This document shows positions 34,413 to 43,811 of a DNA stretch of 64,000 nt, piece by piece. Numbering within the stretch: the first letter of the stretch is position 1; the number at the start of each line of letters is the position of its first letter. A program made the position numbers and the translations under genes. The stretch is taken from the NCBI RefSeq assembly GCF_024158025.1, contig NZ_JAMZEL010000004.1, positions 186,001 to 250,000 of the forward strand, read 5' to 3'. Origin of the DNA: Runella salmonicolor (GTDB taxonomy: Bacteria; Bacteroidota; Bacteroidia; Cytophagales; Spirosomataceae). Below the pieces are notes generated by a model. That model worked only from the letters and a program-made list of their open reading frames with translations, had not been told where the DNA came from and made no database searches.

Positions 34413-36782
34413 ATGAGAAAAACCCTGTTTCTAGTTTTGTGCCTATGGCAAACTACCCATTATTTGCAAGCTCAGGCCCCTGCCCCAGCATCTTACCACG
34501 CCAATTCGCGTTTTGAGCAAATGGGCACCCAACTGCCTACCCCAAACACCTACCGCACCGCCTCGGGCGCGCCCGGAAAAGACTATTGGCAAAACCGAGT
34601 GGATTACGATATCAAAACCGAGATAGACGACGAAAAACAACGTCTGACAGGCTCGGAAGTGGTGACGTACTTCAATAATTCTCCCGATGAGCTACGCTAT
34701 GTGTGGATGCAGCTAGACCAGAACGTATTCACCAAAAACTCAATCGCCAATCTTACCCGTACGAGTTCGGTCAATGAAAGAGGAATGCCAATGAGCAGCA
34801 CTATGCGCTCTATGATTGACAAAGATTATGGGCATAAGATTACGGCCGTAAAAGACCCTAAATCAGGACAGCCGCTGCGCTACACCATCAACGAAACCAT
34901 GATGCGCATAGAACTTGTGGCCCCTATTAAGACAGGCCAATCGGCGAGTTTCCAGATTGATTGGAACTACAACATCACTGATTTCCGCTTCGCGCAGGGC
35001 CGTTCGGGGGCCGAATACTTTGCCAAAGACAACAACTTTATCTACGAAATAGCTCAGTGGTTTCCGCGGGCGTGCGTTTATGATGATGTGAATGGCTGGC
35101 AAAACAAGCAGTTTTTGGGGCAAGGAGAGTTTACCTTGGCCTTCGGAAATTACAAAGTTGCCATTACCGTTCCCAACGACCACATCGTTGGCGCTTCGGG
35201 AGAACTGCAAAATGCCAACCAAGTGCTTTCGGCTGAACAACTCAAGCGCCTAGAACAGGCCCGTAAAACGTTTGACAAACCAGTGTTGATTGTGAGTCAG
35301 GATGAAGCGACAAAGAACGAAGCCAATAAGCCTTCAGGTAAGAAAACCTGGATTTTCAAAGCCGATAACGTACGGGATTTTGCCTTTGCCACTTCGCGCA
35401 AATTCATCTGGGATGCAATGAATGTGGAATTGAACGGCAAAAAAATCATGGCGATGTCGTTTTATCCCAAAGAAGCCAATCCGCTTTGGGGACAATACTC
35501 GACCATGTTGGTAGCGCATACGGTCAAGACCTATTCAAAGTTTACGTTTGATTATCCTTATCCTGTGGCGCAATCGGTCCACGGTCCTGTGGGTGGTATG
35601 GAATACCCGATGATTTCCTTCAACGGTGCGCGCCCAGAAGCGGATGGAACGTATTCAAAAGGAACCAAAGACTTTTTGATTCAGGTAATTATTCACGAAG
35701 TAGGTCATAACTGGTTCCCGATGATTGTCAACTCGGATGAGCGCCAATGGTCGTGGATGGACGAAGGATTGAACTCATTTATGGAATATTTGACGACCAA
35801 AGAGTGGGACCGCGACATGGGCGGCGACGTGGCCGAGCCGCAAAACATCGTCGAATACATGCGCACCGACCCCAGCAAGCAAGTGCCTATCATGTCGAGT
35901 TCTGACAACATCATGGGTTTTGGCCCCAACGCTTATACCAAGCCCGCTACGGGTTTAAACATCCTACGTGAGACCATCATGGGGCGCGAATTGTTTGATT
36001 ATGCATTTAAAGAATACGCCAATCGGTGGAAATTCAAGCATCCTACCCCGGCTGATTTCTTCCGTACCATGGAAGATGCCTCGGGTGTGGATTTGGATTG
36101 GTTCTGGAAAGGTTGGTTCTATGGCACACAGCCCGTTGATCAGGATTTGACCGAGGTCGAATGGTTTGCGTTGGATACGCAGAATCCTGAAGTCAATAAA
36201 GCCGAAGCCAAAAAAGCCGCCGAAGCCAAGCGTAACACCGTGGCGCGCCAGCGGGATAAAGACTATATCAAAGAAAGCGTGGTAGACAAAAACCCCGATA
36301 TGAAGGATTTTTATAATACCTACGACCCATACCAGGTGACCGAAAACGACAAGAAAAAATACGAAACCTATTTGGCAAGTCTGACGCCCGACGAGCGTAA
36401 ATTAGTCGAATCTGGCTTGAATTTTTATACCATCAAGCTGAAAAATAAGGGCGGGTTACCGATGCCAGTCATTATCAGAATGCAATACGAAGACGGTACG
36501 GATTCGGTAGCGCGTTTTCCCGCCGAAATCTGGCGTTTGAATGACCAAGATATTTCGAAAGTGATTACGAGCAAGAAAAAAGTGGTTCAATGGACACTCG
36601 ACCCGTATCAGGAAATTGCCGACATTGACACTGAAAATAACAGTTTTCCGCGTCAACCTGCGCAACCGACGCGATTCCAGCTGTTTAAATCACAGGGAGT
36701 TCAGCGGGCACCCAACCCAATGCGTGAGGCGCAACAAAATCAGCCGCCCAAAACTGGTCAACAGGGCGGTGCCAAAAATTAA
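34413..36782 (+). CDS. M1-family zinc metallopeptidase, secreted
   Basis: This 789-residue protein has a signal peptide (about 1-20, ending LQAQ). A gluzincin aminopeptidase-like domain contains the zinc site His428-Glu429-x-x-His432 (IIHEVGHNWFP) and Glu451 (WMDEGLNSF), 18 residues later, as in the M1 family. Exopeptidase specificity in M1 usually depends on a GAMEN loop; here the matching segment is GGMEYPM, a form common in Bacteroidota paralogues. The C-terminus is Gln/Pro/Gly-rich and has no T9SS domain. An upstream ATG (34344) lies before the signal peptide and is less likely. Likely role: periplasmic or surface peptide degradation. Confidence 0.9.
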   Translation: MRKTLFLVLCLWQTTHYLQAQAPAPASYHANSRFEQMGTQLPTPNTYRTASGAPGKDYWQNRVDYDIKTEIDDEKQRLTGSEVVTYFNNSPDELRYVWMQLDQNVFTKNSIANLTRTSSVNERGMPMSSTMRSMIDKDYGHKITAVKDPKSGQPLRYTINETMMRIELVAPIKTGQSASFQIDWNYNITDFRFAQGRSGAEYFAKDNNFIYEIAQWFPRACVYDDVNGWQNKQFLGQGEFTLAFGNYKVAITVPNDHIVGASGELQNANQVLSAEQLKRLEQARKTFDKPVLIVSQDEATKNEANKPSGKKTWIFKADNVRDFAFATSRKFIWDAMNVELNGKKIMAMSFYPKEANPLWGQYSTMLVAHTVKTYSKFTFDYPYPVAQSVHGPVGGMEYPMISFNGARPEADGTYSKGTKDFLIQVIIHEVGHNWFPMIVNSDERQWSWMDEGLNSFMEYLTTKEWDRDMGGDVAEPQNIVEYMRTDPSKQVPIMSSSDNIMGFGPNAYTKPATGLNILRETIMGRELFDYAFKEYANRWKFKHPTPADFFRTMEDASGVDLDWFWKGWFYGTQPVDQDLTEVEWFALDTQNPEVNKAEAKKAAEAKRNTVARQRDKDYIKESVVDKNPDMKDFYNTYDPYQVTENDKKKYETYLASLTPDERKLVESGLNFYTIKLKNKGGLPMPVIIRMQYEDGTDSVARFPAEIWRLNDQDISKVITSKKKVVQWTLDPYQEIADIDTENNSFPRQPAQPTRFQLFKSQGVQRAPNPMREAQQNQPPKTGQQGGAKN

Positions 36783-36788
36783 TAAATG

Positions 36789-36820
36789 TAGGGGCGGGGT
36801 TCACCTCCGCCCTTTTTTTG
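36789..36820 (+). repeat. GTAGGGGC-family palindromic repeat, copy B (also terminator-like)
   Basis: It reads GTAGGGGCGGGG-TTCACC-TCCGCCC then TTTTTTTG. GGGCGG (36792-36797) pairs with CCGCCC (36807-36812), so this short copy also works as a terminator for the M1 peptidase gene. Confidence 0.7.
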
Positions 36821-36875
36821 TGTAAATAAGGGTAATAGTTAGCCATTTTTTGAAAAATACGATGGTAATTTCGGG

Positions 36876-36910
36876 GCCCTTGAGCAGATGCAAGGCCTGC
36901 CCCTACGGGT
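36876..36910 (-). repeat. GTAGGGGC-family palindromic repeat, copy B2 (inverted)
   Basis: On the minus strand it reads CCCGTAGGGGCAGGCCTTGC-ATCTGCTC. GGGCAG pairs with CTGCTC, with one mismatch. It lies about 60 bases from copy B in the opposite orientation. Confidence 0.6.
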
Positions 36911-36976
36911 TTTTGTCATAAATTCCTTTAATTTTGTTTTGGAATTGATTCATGAAAATTACCTAAACCCGACCTG

Positions 36977-38053
36977 ATGTCTACCCCCAAAACCGATGTA
37001 CCCGTAGCGGTGCGTGAAGGCGAACAATTGGATATAACCAAACTGAATGCGTATTTTGCAGAGCAAGTGCCTGATTTGGGCGTGATTACGGATGTTAACC
37101 AATTTCCAGGCGGTTATTCCAATTTAACGTATTTTTTGAAAACCAATAAGGGGAAAGAATATGTCCTACGTCGGCCGCCGTTTGGGGCTAAACACATCAA
37201 AGGGGCACACGACATGGGGCGCGAGTTTCGGGTTTTGTCGCTCCTGAAAGCGGCAGAATACGCCAAAATCCCCGTCCCGATTGCCTATTGTGAGGATGAA
37301 AGTGTGCTAGATTGTCCGTTTTATGTCATGGAACGGGTGCAGGGAGTGATTTTACGCGCCCATTCTGCTCCCAAAATGGGCATTGACCCCGATACATTCC
37401 GACGGCTGTCGGCGGCTTTGGTAGACAATATGGTGGCGCTGCATTCCATTAATATTCAGACCACAGGATTGATTAATTTAGGCAAACCCGAAGGCTATGT
37501 GCAGCGTCAGGTGGAAGGTTGGTACAAACGCTACCAACATGCCCAAACCGACGAAGTGCCGGTCTTTGAGCAAGTCTATCAATGGCTGGTGCAAAACCTT
37601 CCCGCTGAAAACACGCCTACGCTCATTCACAACGATTATAAATACGACAACGTAGTGCTTAATGCCAACGATTTGACCGACATCCTAGCTGTGTTAGATT
37701 GGGAAATGACCACCGTCGGCGACCCGCTGATGGACGTAGGCACTTCGCTCTCATATTGGTCAGAGGCCACGGATGGAGCGTTTGAAAAAAGCTTCAATCT
37801 GACGTGGCTTCCGGGCAACTTTACTCGTCAAGAGTTTGCGGAACGCTATGCCCAACAAAGCGGTCGCGATGTTTCCAATATTTTGTATTACTACGTCTTT
37901 GGGTTGTTTAAAAATACCGTGGTGATTCAGCAGATTTATGCGCGTTGGAAGCAGGGGTTTAGCAAAGATGAACGCTTTGCGGGGCTAATTATGGGGGTTC
38001 ATTCTTTGAGCAATACGGCGGCGAAGGCAATTGAGCTAGGCCGCATCAGTTGA
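36977..38053 (+). CDS. APH-family phosphotransferase (ACAD10/11-type)
   Basis: This 358-residue cytoplasmic protein has an aminoglycoside-phosphotransferase/choline-kinase fold. The N-lobe contains FPGGYSNLTYFLKTNKGKEYVLRRPP, and the catalytic loop is LIHNDYKYDNVVL, followed by LDWEMTTVGDPLMDVGTSLSYW, which holds the metal-binding Asp. The GGYSNLTY/LRRPP pattern is that of the kinase-like domain fused to acyl-CoA dehydrogenases in ACAD10/11, which phosphorylates 4-hydroxyacids for breakdown; here it is a stand-alone protein without a nearby dehydrogenase. It is not expected to be an antibiotic-resistance enzyme. Confidence 0.85.
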   Translation: MSTPKTDVPVAVREGEQLDITKLNAYFAEQVPDLGVITDVNQFPGGYSNLTYFLKTNKGKEYVLRRPPFGAKHIKGAHDMGREFRVLSLLKAAEYAKIPVPIAYCEDESVLDCPFYVMERVQGVILRAHSAPKMGIDPDTFRRLSAALVDNMVALHSINIQTTGLINLGKPEGYVQRQVEGWYKRYQHAQTDEVPVFEQVYQWLVQNLPAENTPTLIHNDYKYDNVVLNANDLTDILAVLDWEMTTVGDPLMDVGTSLSYWSEATDGAFEKSFNLTWLPGNFTRQEFAERYAQQSGRDVSNILYYYVFGLFKNTVVIQQIYARWKQGFSKDERFAGLIMGVHSLSNTAAKAIELGRIS

Positions 38054-38088
38054 CGTTCTCTGGTGAAATGCGAGCAGTATTCCAAAAT

Positions 38089-38427
38089 TTAAAAAGCTCG
38101 CTTGAGAAAACCGCCTAAATAACTACCCGCAAAAACGGGTAAGAACTGCAGAAAAGCCGTGAACTGCGTAGCGTCGGCGTCAAAAGGCGGAAGTAGCCGA
38201 AGGTTGTTGATAAGAAAATAAAAGCCTATGACGAGCATCACCTGCTCCATGGCGAGAATCCAGCCCTTACGCGGTTGAAGTACCCCCAGACTTATGCCCG
38301 ACAGCACCCCGACTAAAAACGGGAGATGAATCGTTGGGCCATAGAAACAGCTCAAGGCTAAAATAGCGCTGGTAAAGACCGTAAGGAGGGCGTCGCGCGT
38401 GAGGGTTTTGTTCCAAAATGGCTCCAT
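38089..38427 (-). CDS. Small polytopic membrane protein of unknown function
   Basis: This protein of about 112 residues, read from ATG 38427 (an ATG at 38451 would add eight residues), has about three or four hydrophobic segments: LLTVFTSAILALSCFYGP, FLVGVLSGISLGVLQ, MEQVMLVIGFYFLIN and FLQFLPVFAGSYLGGFL. I do not recognise a family. The Gly-rich helices resemble small holin- or transporter-like proteins only in general. It is convergent with the phosphotransferase gene (35 bases between stops) and lies 72 bases downstream of the divergently positioned TolC gene on the same strand. Confidence 0.7.
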   Translation of the reverse strand: MEPFWNKTLTRDALLTVFTSAILALSCFYGPTIHLPFLVGVLSGISLGVLQPRKGWILAMEQVMLVIGFYFLINNLRLLPPFDADATQFTAFLQFLPVFAGSYLGGFLKRAF

Positions 38428-38499
38428 AAAACAACCTTTATTAAATACCAAGCGTTTTTAACAAAGGTAAGCCAAAGCCCTTAATGGTCATTTATTTTT

Positions 38500-39831
38500 T
38501 TATTTAACGTCACTGATAATCGAACTACTCAGGCGAAGCAGTTCAATCTCGGTTACTTTGACGTTGTAGGCCGCTTCAATCAGGCGCGATTCGGTGGCTA
38601 CAGCGTTGCGTTGTGCTTCCCGAAATTCGATGGCCGTTGAGTTTCCGAACTTATAGCGCTCAAACGCCAAATCTACGTTTTGGCGGGCAATTTTAAGGTT
38701 TTGCTCTTCAAAACTAAAAAGAGCAATGCTGTTTCGGTACGTATTATAGGTGCGTTCAAGGGCCGAAAGCAACTGCACCATTAGGTCAGACTCCTGATAT
38801 TCCGCAATCATCGTTCCGATTTTGGCGTTCGCTTCACGACGGCGTTGGTTGTAGCCGTCATAAATCGGAATAACGAGGCGAGCGCCGTAGTTGAGAGAGC
38901 CGGTTCGGCTGGTTTTTACGCCAAAACCTACCTCGTTGTTAAGGGTATTGTAGGTATAACTTCCTAACAAATCCACTTGTGGCAGGCGGGCTGCTTTTAT
39001 TTCACGCTCCGTTACTGAGGCAATTTTACGGTTTTGATTGGCGGCCAGTAAATTCGGATTTTGGCTTTTTAAACTTTGCTGCAATTGCACCAAATCCAAA
39101 TCTTTCCGAAAGGTAATGGTGTCAGGAGTGTTAAAGTCAAGGTTTAAATCCCTCATTAAGAGTGCATTCAGGGTTACTTTGGTGTTTTGTAAAAATTGCT
39201 CCTGCGCCACCAAAGCGGCTTGGTCGCCGTTGTAGTCTACCTGCGCGGCCAAATACTCCGACTTCGAAGTGGCGCCCACTTCGTAATTGGCTTTGGCCAA
39301 TTCGCGGCGGGTACTCGAAATATCCAACGCGTCTTTGAGTGCTTCTAGGCGCTGTTTTTGGCGAATGATGTCATAGTAAGCCGCTGCTACCTGCGCTACG
39401 GTATTTTCAATGTTGATTTTTACGGTGGTTTTGCCAAATTGTTCAATTTCACGTAGTCGCTCAGCGGTGGCAAACATGCCCATTCCGTCAAAAACCGTCC
39501 ACACCAAGTTGATACCCGAGTTGGAGTTGCGGTTCTGCACACCTCTTTGGATGAGGGGCTCGCGGGTGGTGGTCCCTAGTGGAAAAAACGTTTGGTTAAC
39601 GCTGTTGTTATTGAAGTTGGCTTGCGTTGAGCCCGTCACGACGGGCAGCATACCAGCATTGCCGCGCGTGTTGTCGTTGTGGGCAATGGCTTCGCGGCTG
39701 CGGGCTATTTTGATGGCGTAGTTTTTTTCCAACGCCACAGAAATGGCGTTTTCAAGGGTCAAAAGTTCTTGAGAAAAGGAAGCAAAAGTTGGCGCAAAAA
39801 GAATAAACAGCAGTAGCAAAAATCGTGTCAT
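38500..39831 (-). CDS. TolC-family outer-membrane efflux protein
   Basis: This 443-residue protein has a signal peptide (about 1-21, ASFSQ) followed by two TolC-type repeats: LTLENAISVALEKNYAIKIARSREAIA early and a parallel helical segment near the C-terminus (ARQNVDLAFERYKFGNSTAIEFREAQRNAV). It would form the outer-membrane channel of a tripartite efflux or type I secretion system. The partner membrane-fusion protein and inner-membrane pump are not encoded in the window, which is unusual for an RND-type operon. I start at ATG 39831, which begins the signal peptide; a longer frame begins at 39936. Confidence 0.9.
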   Translation of the reverse strand: MTRFLLLLFILFAPTFASFSQELLTLENAISVALEKNYAIKIARSREAIAHNDNTRGNAGMLPVVTGSTQANFNNNSVNQTFFPLGTTTREPLIQRGVQNRNSNSGINLVWTVFDGMGMFATAERLREIEQFGKTTVKINIENTVAQVAAAYYDIIRQKQRLEALKDALDISSTRRELAKANYEVGATSKSEYLAAQVDYNGDQAALVAQEQFLQNTKVTLNALLMRDLNLDFNTPDTITFRKDLDLVQLQQSLKSQNPNLLAANQNRKIASVTEREIKAARLPQVDLLGSYTYNTLNNEVGFGVKTSRTGSLNYGARLVIPIYDGYNQRRREANAKIGTMIAEYQESDLMVQLLSALERTYNTYRNSIALFSFEEQNLKIARQNVDLAFERYKFGNSTAIEFREAQRNAVATESRLIEAAYNVKVTEIELLRLSSSIISDVK

Positions 39832-39984
39832 ACAAGCAAAAACGAAACAGGTTAGCTTTATTTTGTCATGTCGTTTAGCATCTATTAACGGGAATATAGG
39901 CCCCAACAGGGCGACAAAACGCGTTTGACGTTTCAAAAATAACTTTTTATAACGTAGCTTTAAGCATCAATTAAACCCGACACG

Positions 39985-41619
39985 ATGAAAAACTACTTTT
40001 ACGCGCTATTCGCCGCCTTTTTAGCGTCATGCTCAAGCCAAGAGAAAGCAGACCTAATTGTCTATAATGCGGCCGTTTACACCGTTGATTCTACCTTCAG
40101 CAAAGCCTCCGCGTTTGCCATTAAAGAAGGAAAATTTGTGCTTGTTGGCGACTCAGCTTCGGTGTTTGGTGCGTACAAATCCGACTCTGTGCTCAATGCC
40201 GAAGGCAAGGCCGTATATCCTGGATTGTACGATGCACACGCGCACTTCTACGGCTTGGGTCAGATGCTCGACCAAGCCGATCTGGTAGATACAAAGTCGC
40301 CAGAAGAAATCGTCGAACGCCTGAAAAAGTACCAATCCGAACATCCTGAGGCCGTTTGGATTATCGGTCGAGGTTGGGACCAAAACGACTGGCCTGTCAA
40401 AGAATTTCCGACAAAAGATATTTTGGACAAAGCCTTTCCTGACCAACCGGTGTATCTCGCACGCATTGATGGCCATGCAGGCTGGATTAACTCCAAAGCG
40501 CTACAGTTGGCCAAAATTACGGCTGATACCAAAGTGGAGGGTGGTTTGGTCGTTCTCAAAAATGGACAACCGACGGGCGTGCTGATAGATCGGGCACAGC
40601 AATTGGTAAAAACCCTTAATCCAACGCCAACAAATCAAGAAATCACTTCAAGACTGCTCAAGGCTCAGCAAGTGTGCTTCCAATATGGTCTTACCAACGT
40701 GGGTGATGCGGGTGTGGAAACTGATTTGATTGACCACATAGACAGTTTGCAAAAAGCAGGTACGCTCAAAATCCGTTTGTACCCGATGGTGAGGGTGGGC
40801 CAAGAAAATATTGACAAAATGCTCAAAAAAGGAGTGTACGTCACCGACCGCCTCAATGTTCGTTCTTTTAAAATCTATGCCGATGGGGCGCTGGGTTCGC
40901 GCGGGGCTTGCTTGCTCAAACCGTACAGTGATGCGCCCGAAACGACTGGCTTTTTGCTTTACAGTCCTGCTGAACTTGAAAAATGGATTGAGCAAATCGC
41001 CAACAGTGAGTTTCAGGCCAATACGCACTGCATTGGCGACTCAGCCAACCGCTTGATGCTCAATCTGTACGCCAAATACCTGAAAGAAAAAAACAACCGT
41101 CGTTGGCGCATAGAGCACGCCCAAATCGTGGATGCGGCCGATGTGTCTACTTTCGGGAAGTTTAACATTCTGCCCTCCGTGCAACCCACGCACGCTACTT
41201 CTGACATGTATTGGGCGGTTGAGCGTTTGGGAAAAGAGCGCGCAAAAAATGGCTACGCGTTTCAGGCGTTATTTCAACAAAATGGGAAGGTAACGTTTGG
41301 AACGGATTTTCCGGTGGAGGCCGTTTCGCCGTTTTATACGTTTCATTCGGCCGTGTACCGGCAAGACGCCAAAGGATTTCCTGAGGGTGGTTATCAAATG
41401 GAAGGCGCGCTCAGCCGCGAGCAAACCATACGCGGTATGACGATCTGGGCCGCTTACGGCAACTTTGAAGAAGGCCGTTTGGGCAGCATCGAAGCGGGCA
41501 AAGCCGCCGATTTTATCCTTTTGGAAAAAGATTTGATGACAGCTCCCGCCAATGAACTCCGCGAAGTAAAAGTGCTGAAAACCTACGTAGCTGGCGAGAA
41601 AGTGTTTGAGCGGAAGTAG
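39985..41619 (+). CDS. Amidohydrolase family (YtcJ-like) lipoprotein
   Basis: This 544-residue predicted lipoprotein (lipobox LASC near residue 16) is of the amidohydrolase-3 type. It has the metal site DAHAHFYGLG, a later ADGALGSRGACLLKPYSD segment, and C-terminal IEHAQIVDAADV and FGTDFPVEAVSPFYTFHSAV motifs, with the common GKAADFILLEKDL near the end. Family members hydrolyse amide, formamide or lactam-like bonds; the substrate is unknown. The envelope location is inferred from the lipobox. It sits between TolC (divergent) and a potassium channel gene on the same strand, without an obvious functional link. Confidence 0.88.
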   Translation: MKNYFYALFAAFLASCSSQEKADLIVYNAAVYTVDSTFSKASAFAIKEGKFVLVGDSASVFGAYKSDSVLNAEGKAVYPGLYDAHAHFYGLGQMLDQADLVDTKSPEEIVERLKKYQSEHPEAVWIIGRGWDQNDWPVKEFPTKDILDKAFPDQPVYLARIDGHAGWINSKALQLAKITADTKVEGGLVVLKNGQPTGVLIDRAQQLVKTLNPTPTNQEITSRLLKAQQVCFQYGLTNVGDAGVETDLIDHIDSLQKAGTLKIRLYPMVRVGQENIDKMLKKGVYVTDRLNVRSFKIYADGALGSRGACLLKPYSDAPETTGFLLYSPAELEKWIEQIANSEFQANTHCIGDSANRLMLNLYAKYLKEKNNRRWRIEHAQIVDAADVSTFGKFNILPSVQPTHATSDMYWAVERLGKERAKNGYAFQALFQQNGKVTFGTDFPVEAVSPFYTFHSAVYRQDAKGFPEGGYQMEGALSREQTIRGMTIWAAYGNFEEGRLGSIEAGKAADFILLEKDLMTAPANELREVKVLKTYVAGEKVFERK

Positions 41620-41683
41620 AAAAGAAGCGGTCAACCATTCGCCAAGTCGTTGCCAAATCGTATTATCTTAAATCGTACCAATC

Positions 41684-42529
41684 GTGACCCTACGCCAACG
41701 AGTCTATAACACGCTAGAGTTTTCGGCCATCGGGCGGAGAGGGCTGAGCCTGTACATCAATATCGCGTTGGTGTCCATTATTTTCCTTAATTCCGTCGCT
41801 ATTATTCTTCATACCGTTCCTGAAATCAGACACAACCAGCATTATGAGCGCTTTTTTCAAGATTTTGAGATTTTTTCGGTCATCATTTTCACCATTGAGT
41901 ATTTTCTCAGGATATGGTCTTGTGTCGAGAATCCGCGTTATGGAAATGGTTGGAAAGGGCGATTACGGTATATTTTTTCCTTCTGGGCCATCGTTGATTT
42001 CTTAGGGATTTTTCCCTTCTATTTCACGTTGCTTACCTCCGATTTTGGCATTATTCGTATTCTACGGGTATTTCGTTTATTCAGATTGTTTCGGGTTACG
42101 CGGTATTCGCACGCCCTCAAAATGATTCGGGGCGTCCTTCTGGAAACCAAAGAAGAACTGCTCATCTGTTTTTCGTTTATTATCTTTACGTTGCTGATTT
42201 CGTCGAGCGTGATGTATTATTTAGAACACAATATCCAACCTGAACGATTCAAGAGTATCCCCGCGACGCTTTGGTGGGGGGTGATTACGATGACCACGAC
42301 TGGCTACGGCGATATGTATCCTGTCACAGCGGCGGGCAAATTCTTCGGGGGAATCGTTCTAATTTTGGGAATAGCATTGTTTGCGCTTCCTACGGGTATT
42401 ATCGCATCGGGCTTTATGGAGCAAATTCGTCGGGATAAAGGACGGAAGTTTATTAAGTGCCCTCACTGCGACGAATGGATTGATATTCAGGAAGTAAAAC
42501 ACGTTCATAAACCAGACAATTTAGCGTGA
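41684..42529 (+). CDS. Voltage-gated-type potassium channel with C-terminal zinc-ribbon-like tail
   Basis: This 281-residue six-helix channel has an S4-like helix with repeated Arg (IIRILRVFRLFRLFRVTR, about 123-140), a pore helix and the selectivity filter TTTGYGD (204-210). The C-terminus carries CPHCDEWIDIQEVKHVHK, with Cys259-x-x-Cys262 and His273/His275, a possible small zinc site not typical of the family. The start is GTG at 41684. Its TGA overlaps the ATG of the next gene by one base (TGATG), indicating translational coupling to a glycosyltransferase. It is an inner-membrane K+ channel; gating is unknown. Confidence 0.9.
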   Translation: MTLRQRVYNTLEFSAIGRRGLSLYINIALVSIIFLNSVAIILHTVPEIRHNQHYERFFQDFEIFSVIIFTIEYFLRIWSCVENPRYGNGWKGRLRYIFSFWAIVDFLGIFPFYFTLLTSDFGIIRILRVFRLFRLFRVTRYSHALKMIRGVLLETKEELLICFSFIIFTLLISSSVMYYLEHNIQPERFKSIPATLWWGVITMTTTGYGDMYPVTAAGKFFGGIVLILGIALFALPTGIIASGFMEQIRRDKGRKFIKCPHCDEWIDIQEVKHVHKPDNLA

Positions 42530-43677
42530 TGCGCATTGGATTTGACGCCAAAAGGGCTTTTAATAACCGTACTGGATTGGGGAATTACAGCCGTTTTGTG
42601 CTCAACGCGTTGCAACATTTTGCGCCCCAACATCAGTATTTAGCCTACACACCACAACTCAAGGCGGGGTTTTTTGATGAGTTTTCCGAACAATCTATTC
42701 GACTTCCTGACTTTAAAAACAAATTGTACGGTGCGTGGTGGCGGAGTTATGGCATCAAAAAAAACTTGGTGCAAGAGGGCGTTCAGGTGTTTCATGGGTT
42801 AAGCAATGAACTCCCCCATGGACTATCAGCGGCGGGGATTAAGTCTGTGGTGACGATTCATGATTTGATTTTTTTGCGTTATCCTGAATTATACCCCGCT
42901 ATTGACCGTTTTTTTTACCGTCAAAAATTCAAAAATGCCTGTGCCGAAGCCGACGTAGTTGTGGCCGTTAGCGAGCAGACCAAACGGGATATTATTGAAT
43001 TTTACGGTACTTCACCCAATAAGATAAAAGTGGTGTATCAGGATTGTCACGAGGCATTTCATCAGACTTCCCAAGTTTTAAAACGCGGACGCCCAGTCGG
43101 GAGCACCCAGCCTTGGGAAGTATCGCCTCTCCTTCAGAAATACAACATTGGCAAACCCTATGTTTTGAGTGTGGGCACCATCGAAGCGCGCAAAAATCAG
43201 CTTCATTTGGTCAAGGCGTTTCATGCGGCGCAATTGCCAGACGCTGAACTGGTGCTGATTGGTGGAAAAACAAGCTATCAGCAAGCAATCGAAGCGTACA
43301 TTGCGCAACATCAGTTGGTTACAAAAGTCAAAATTTTAAACAATGTTCCCTTTGCCGATTTGCCCGCGTTATACCACTCGGCTCGGGTATTTGCTTACCC
43401 TTCGTTTTTTGAAGGATTTGGCATTCCCATTGTTGAAGCCTTGCACAGCGGTGTGCCAGTGGTAGCATCAACTGGCTCGTGTTTGGAAGAAGCTGGCGGC
43501 AAAGGCGGCCTGTACGTTGACCCAAATGAAGTGAACGCTTTGGCCCAAACGTTGACCCTACTTTGGCAAGACGAAACATTGCGAAAATCACTGATAACAG
43601 AAGGGCAAAAACACGTAAAGGAGTTTGCGGCCGAGAAAATAGCGAAAGAGTTGACGGAAATCTACGCATCTTTGTAG
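42529..43677 (+). CDS. Glycosyltransferase, GT4 family
   Basis: This 382-residue cytoplasmic or membrane-associated GT-B enzyme has an N-terminal acceptor domain with RIGFDAKRAFNNRTGLGNYSRFV, and a C-terminal nucleotide-sugar domain with VLSVGTIEARKNQLHLVKAF, ARVFAYPSFFEGFGIPIVEAL (the E-x7-E signature of the family) and GVPVVASTGSCLEEAGG. It is coupled to the K+ channel gene by a TGATG overlap (ATG 42529). Donor and acceptor are unknown; cell-surface glycan synthesis is the general expectation. It is followed by a hairpin-bearing intergenic stretch and not by other glycan genes. Confidence 0.9.
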   Translation: MRIGFDAKRAFNNRTGLGNYSRFVLNALQHFAPQHQYLAYTPQLKAGFFDEFSEQSIRLPDFKNKLYGAWWRSYGIKKNLVQEGVQVFHGLSNELPHGLSAAGIKSVVTIHDLIFLRYPELYPAIDRFFYRQKFKNACAEADVVVAVSEQTKRDIIEFYGTSPNKIKVVYQDCHEAFHQTSQVLKRGRPVGSTQPWEVSPLLQKYNIGKPYVLSVGTIEARKNQLHLVKAFHAAQLPDAELVLIGGKTSYQQAIEAYIAQHQLVTKVKILNNVPFADLPALYHSARVFAYPSFFEGFGIPIVEALHSGVPVVASTGSCLEEAGGKGGLYVDPNEVNALAQTLTLLWQDETLRKSLITEGQKHVKEFAAEKIAKELTEIYASL

Positions 43678-43700
43678 CCATCAACTGGCTGACTGTGTAA

Positions 43701-43757
43701 GCGTCTGACGGGCTAGGTCGGTACGCCGATGCGGCCCCCGTTCAAACCGTCGGACGC
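43701..43757. repeat. 11-bp inverted repeat in the spacer after the glycosyltransferase gene
   Basis: GCGTCTGACGG (43701-43711) and CCGTCGGACGC (43747-43757) form a stem with one mismatch around a 35-base loop rich in G and C. No poly-T follows, so it is not a typical terminator. Confidence 0.5.
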
Positions 43758-43811
43758 CTGTGCCTCACGCTGGTGTTTTATTTGATGTAGTGCTTTTCTG
43801 AAAGTAATTCC

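Noticed and set aside
43701..43757. Terminator for the glycosyltransferase gene
   Set aside because: The stem has a long loop and no T run on either side.
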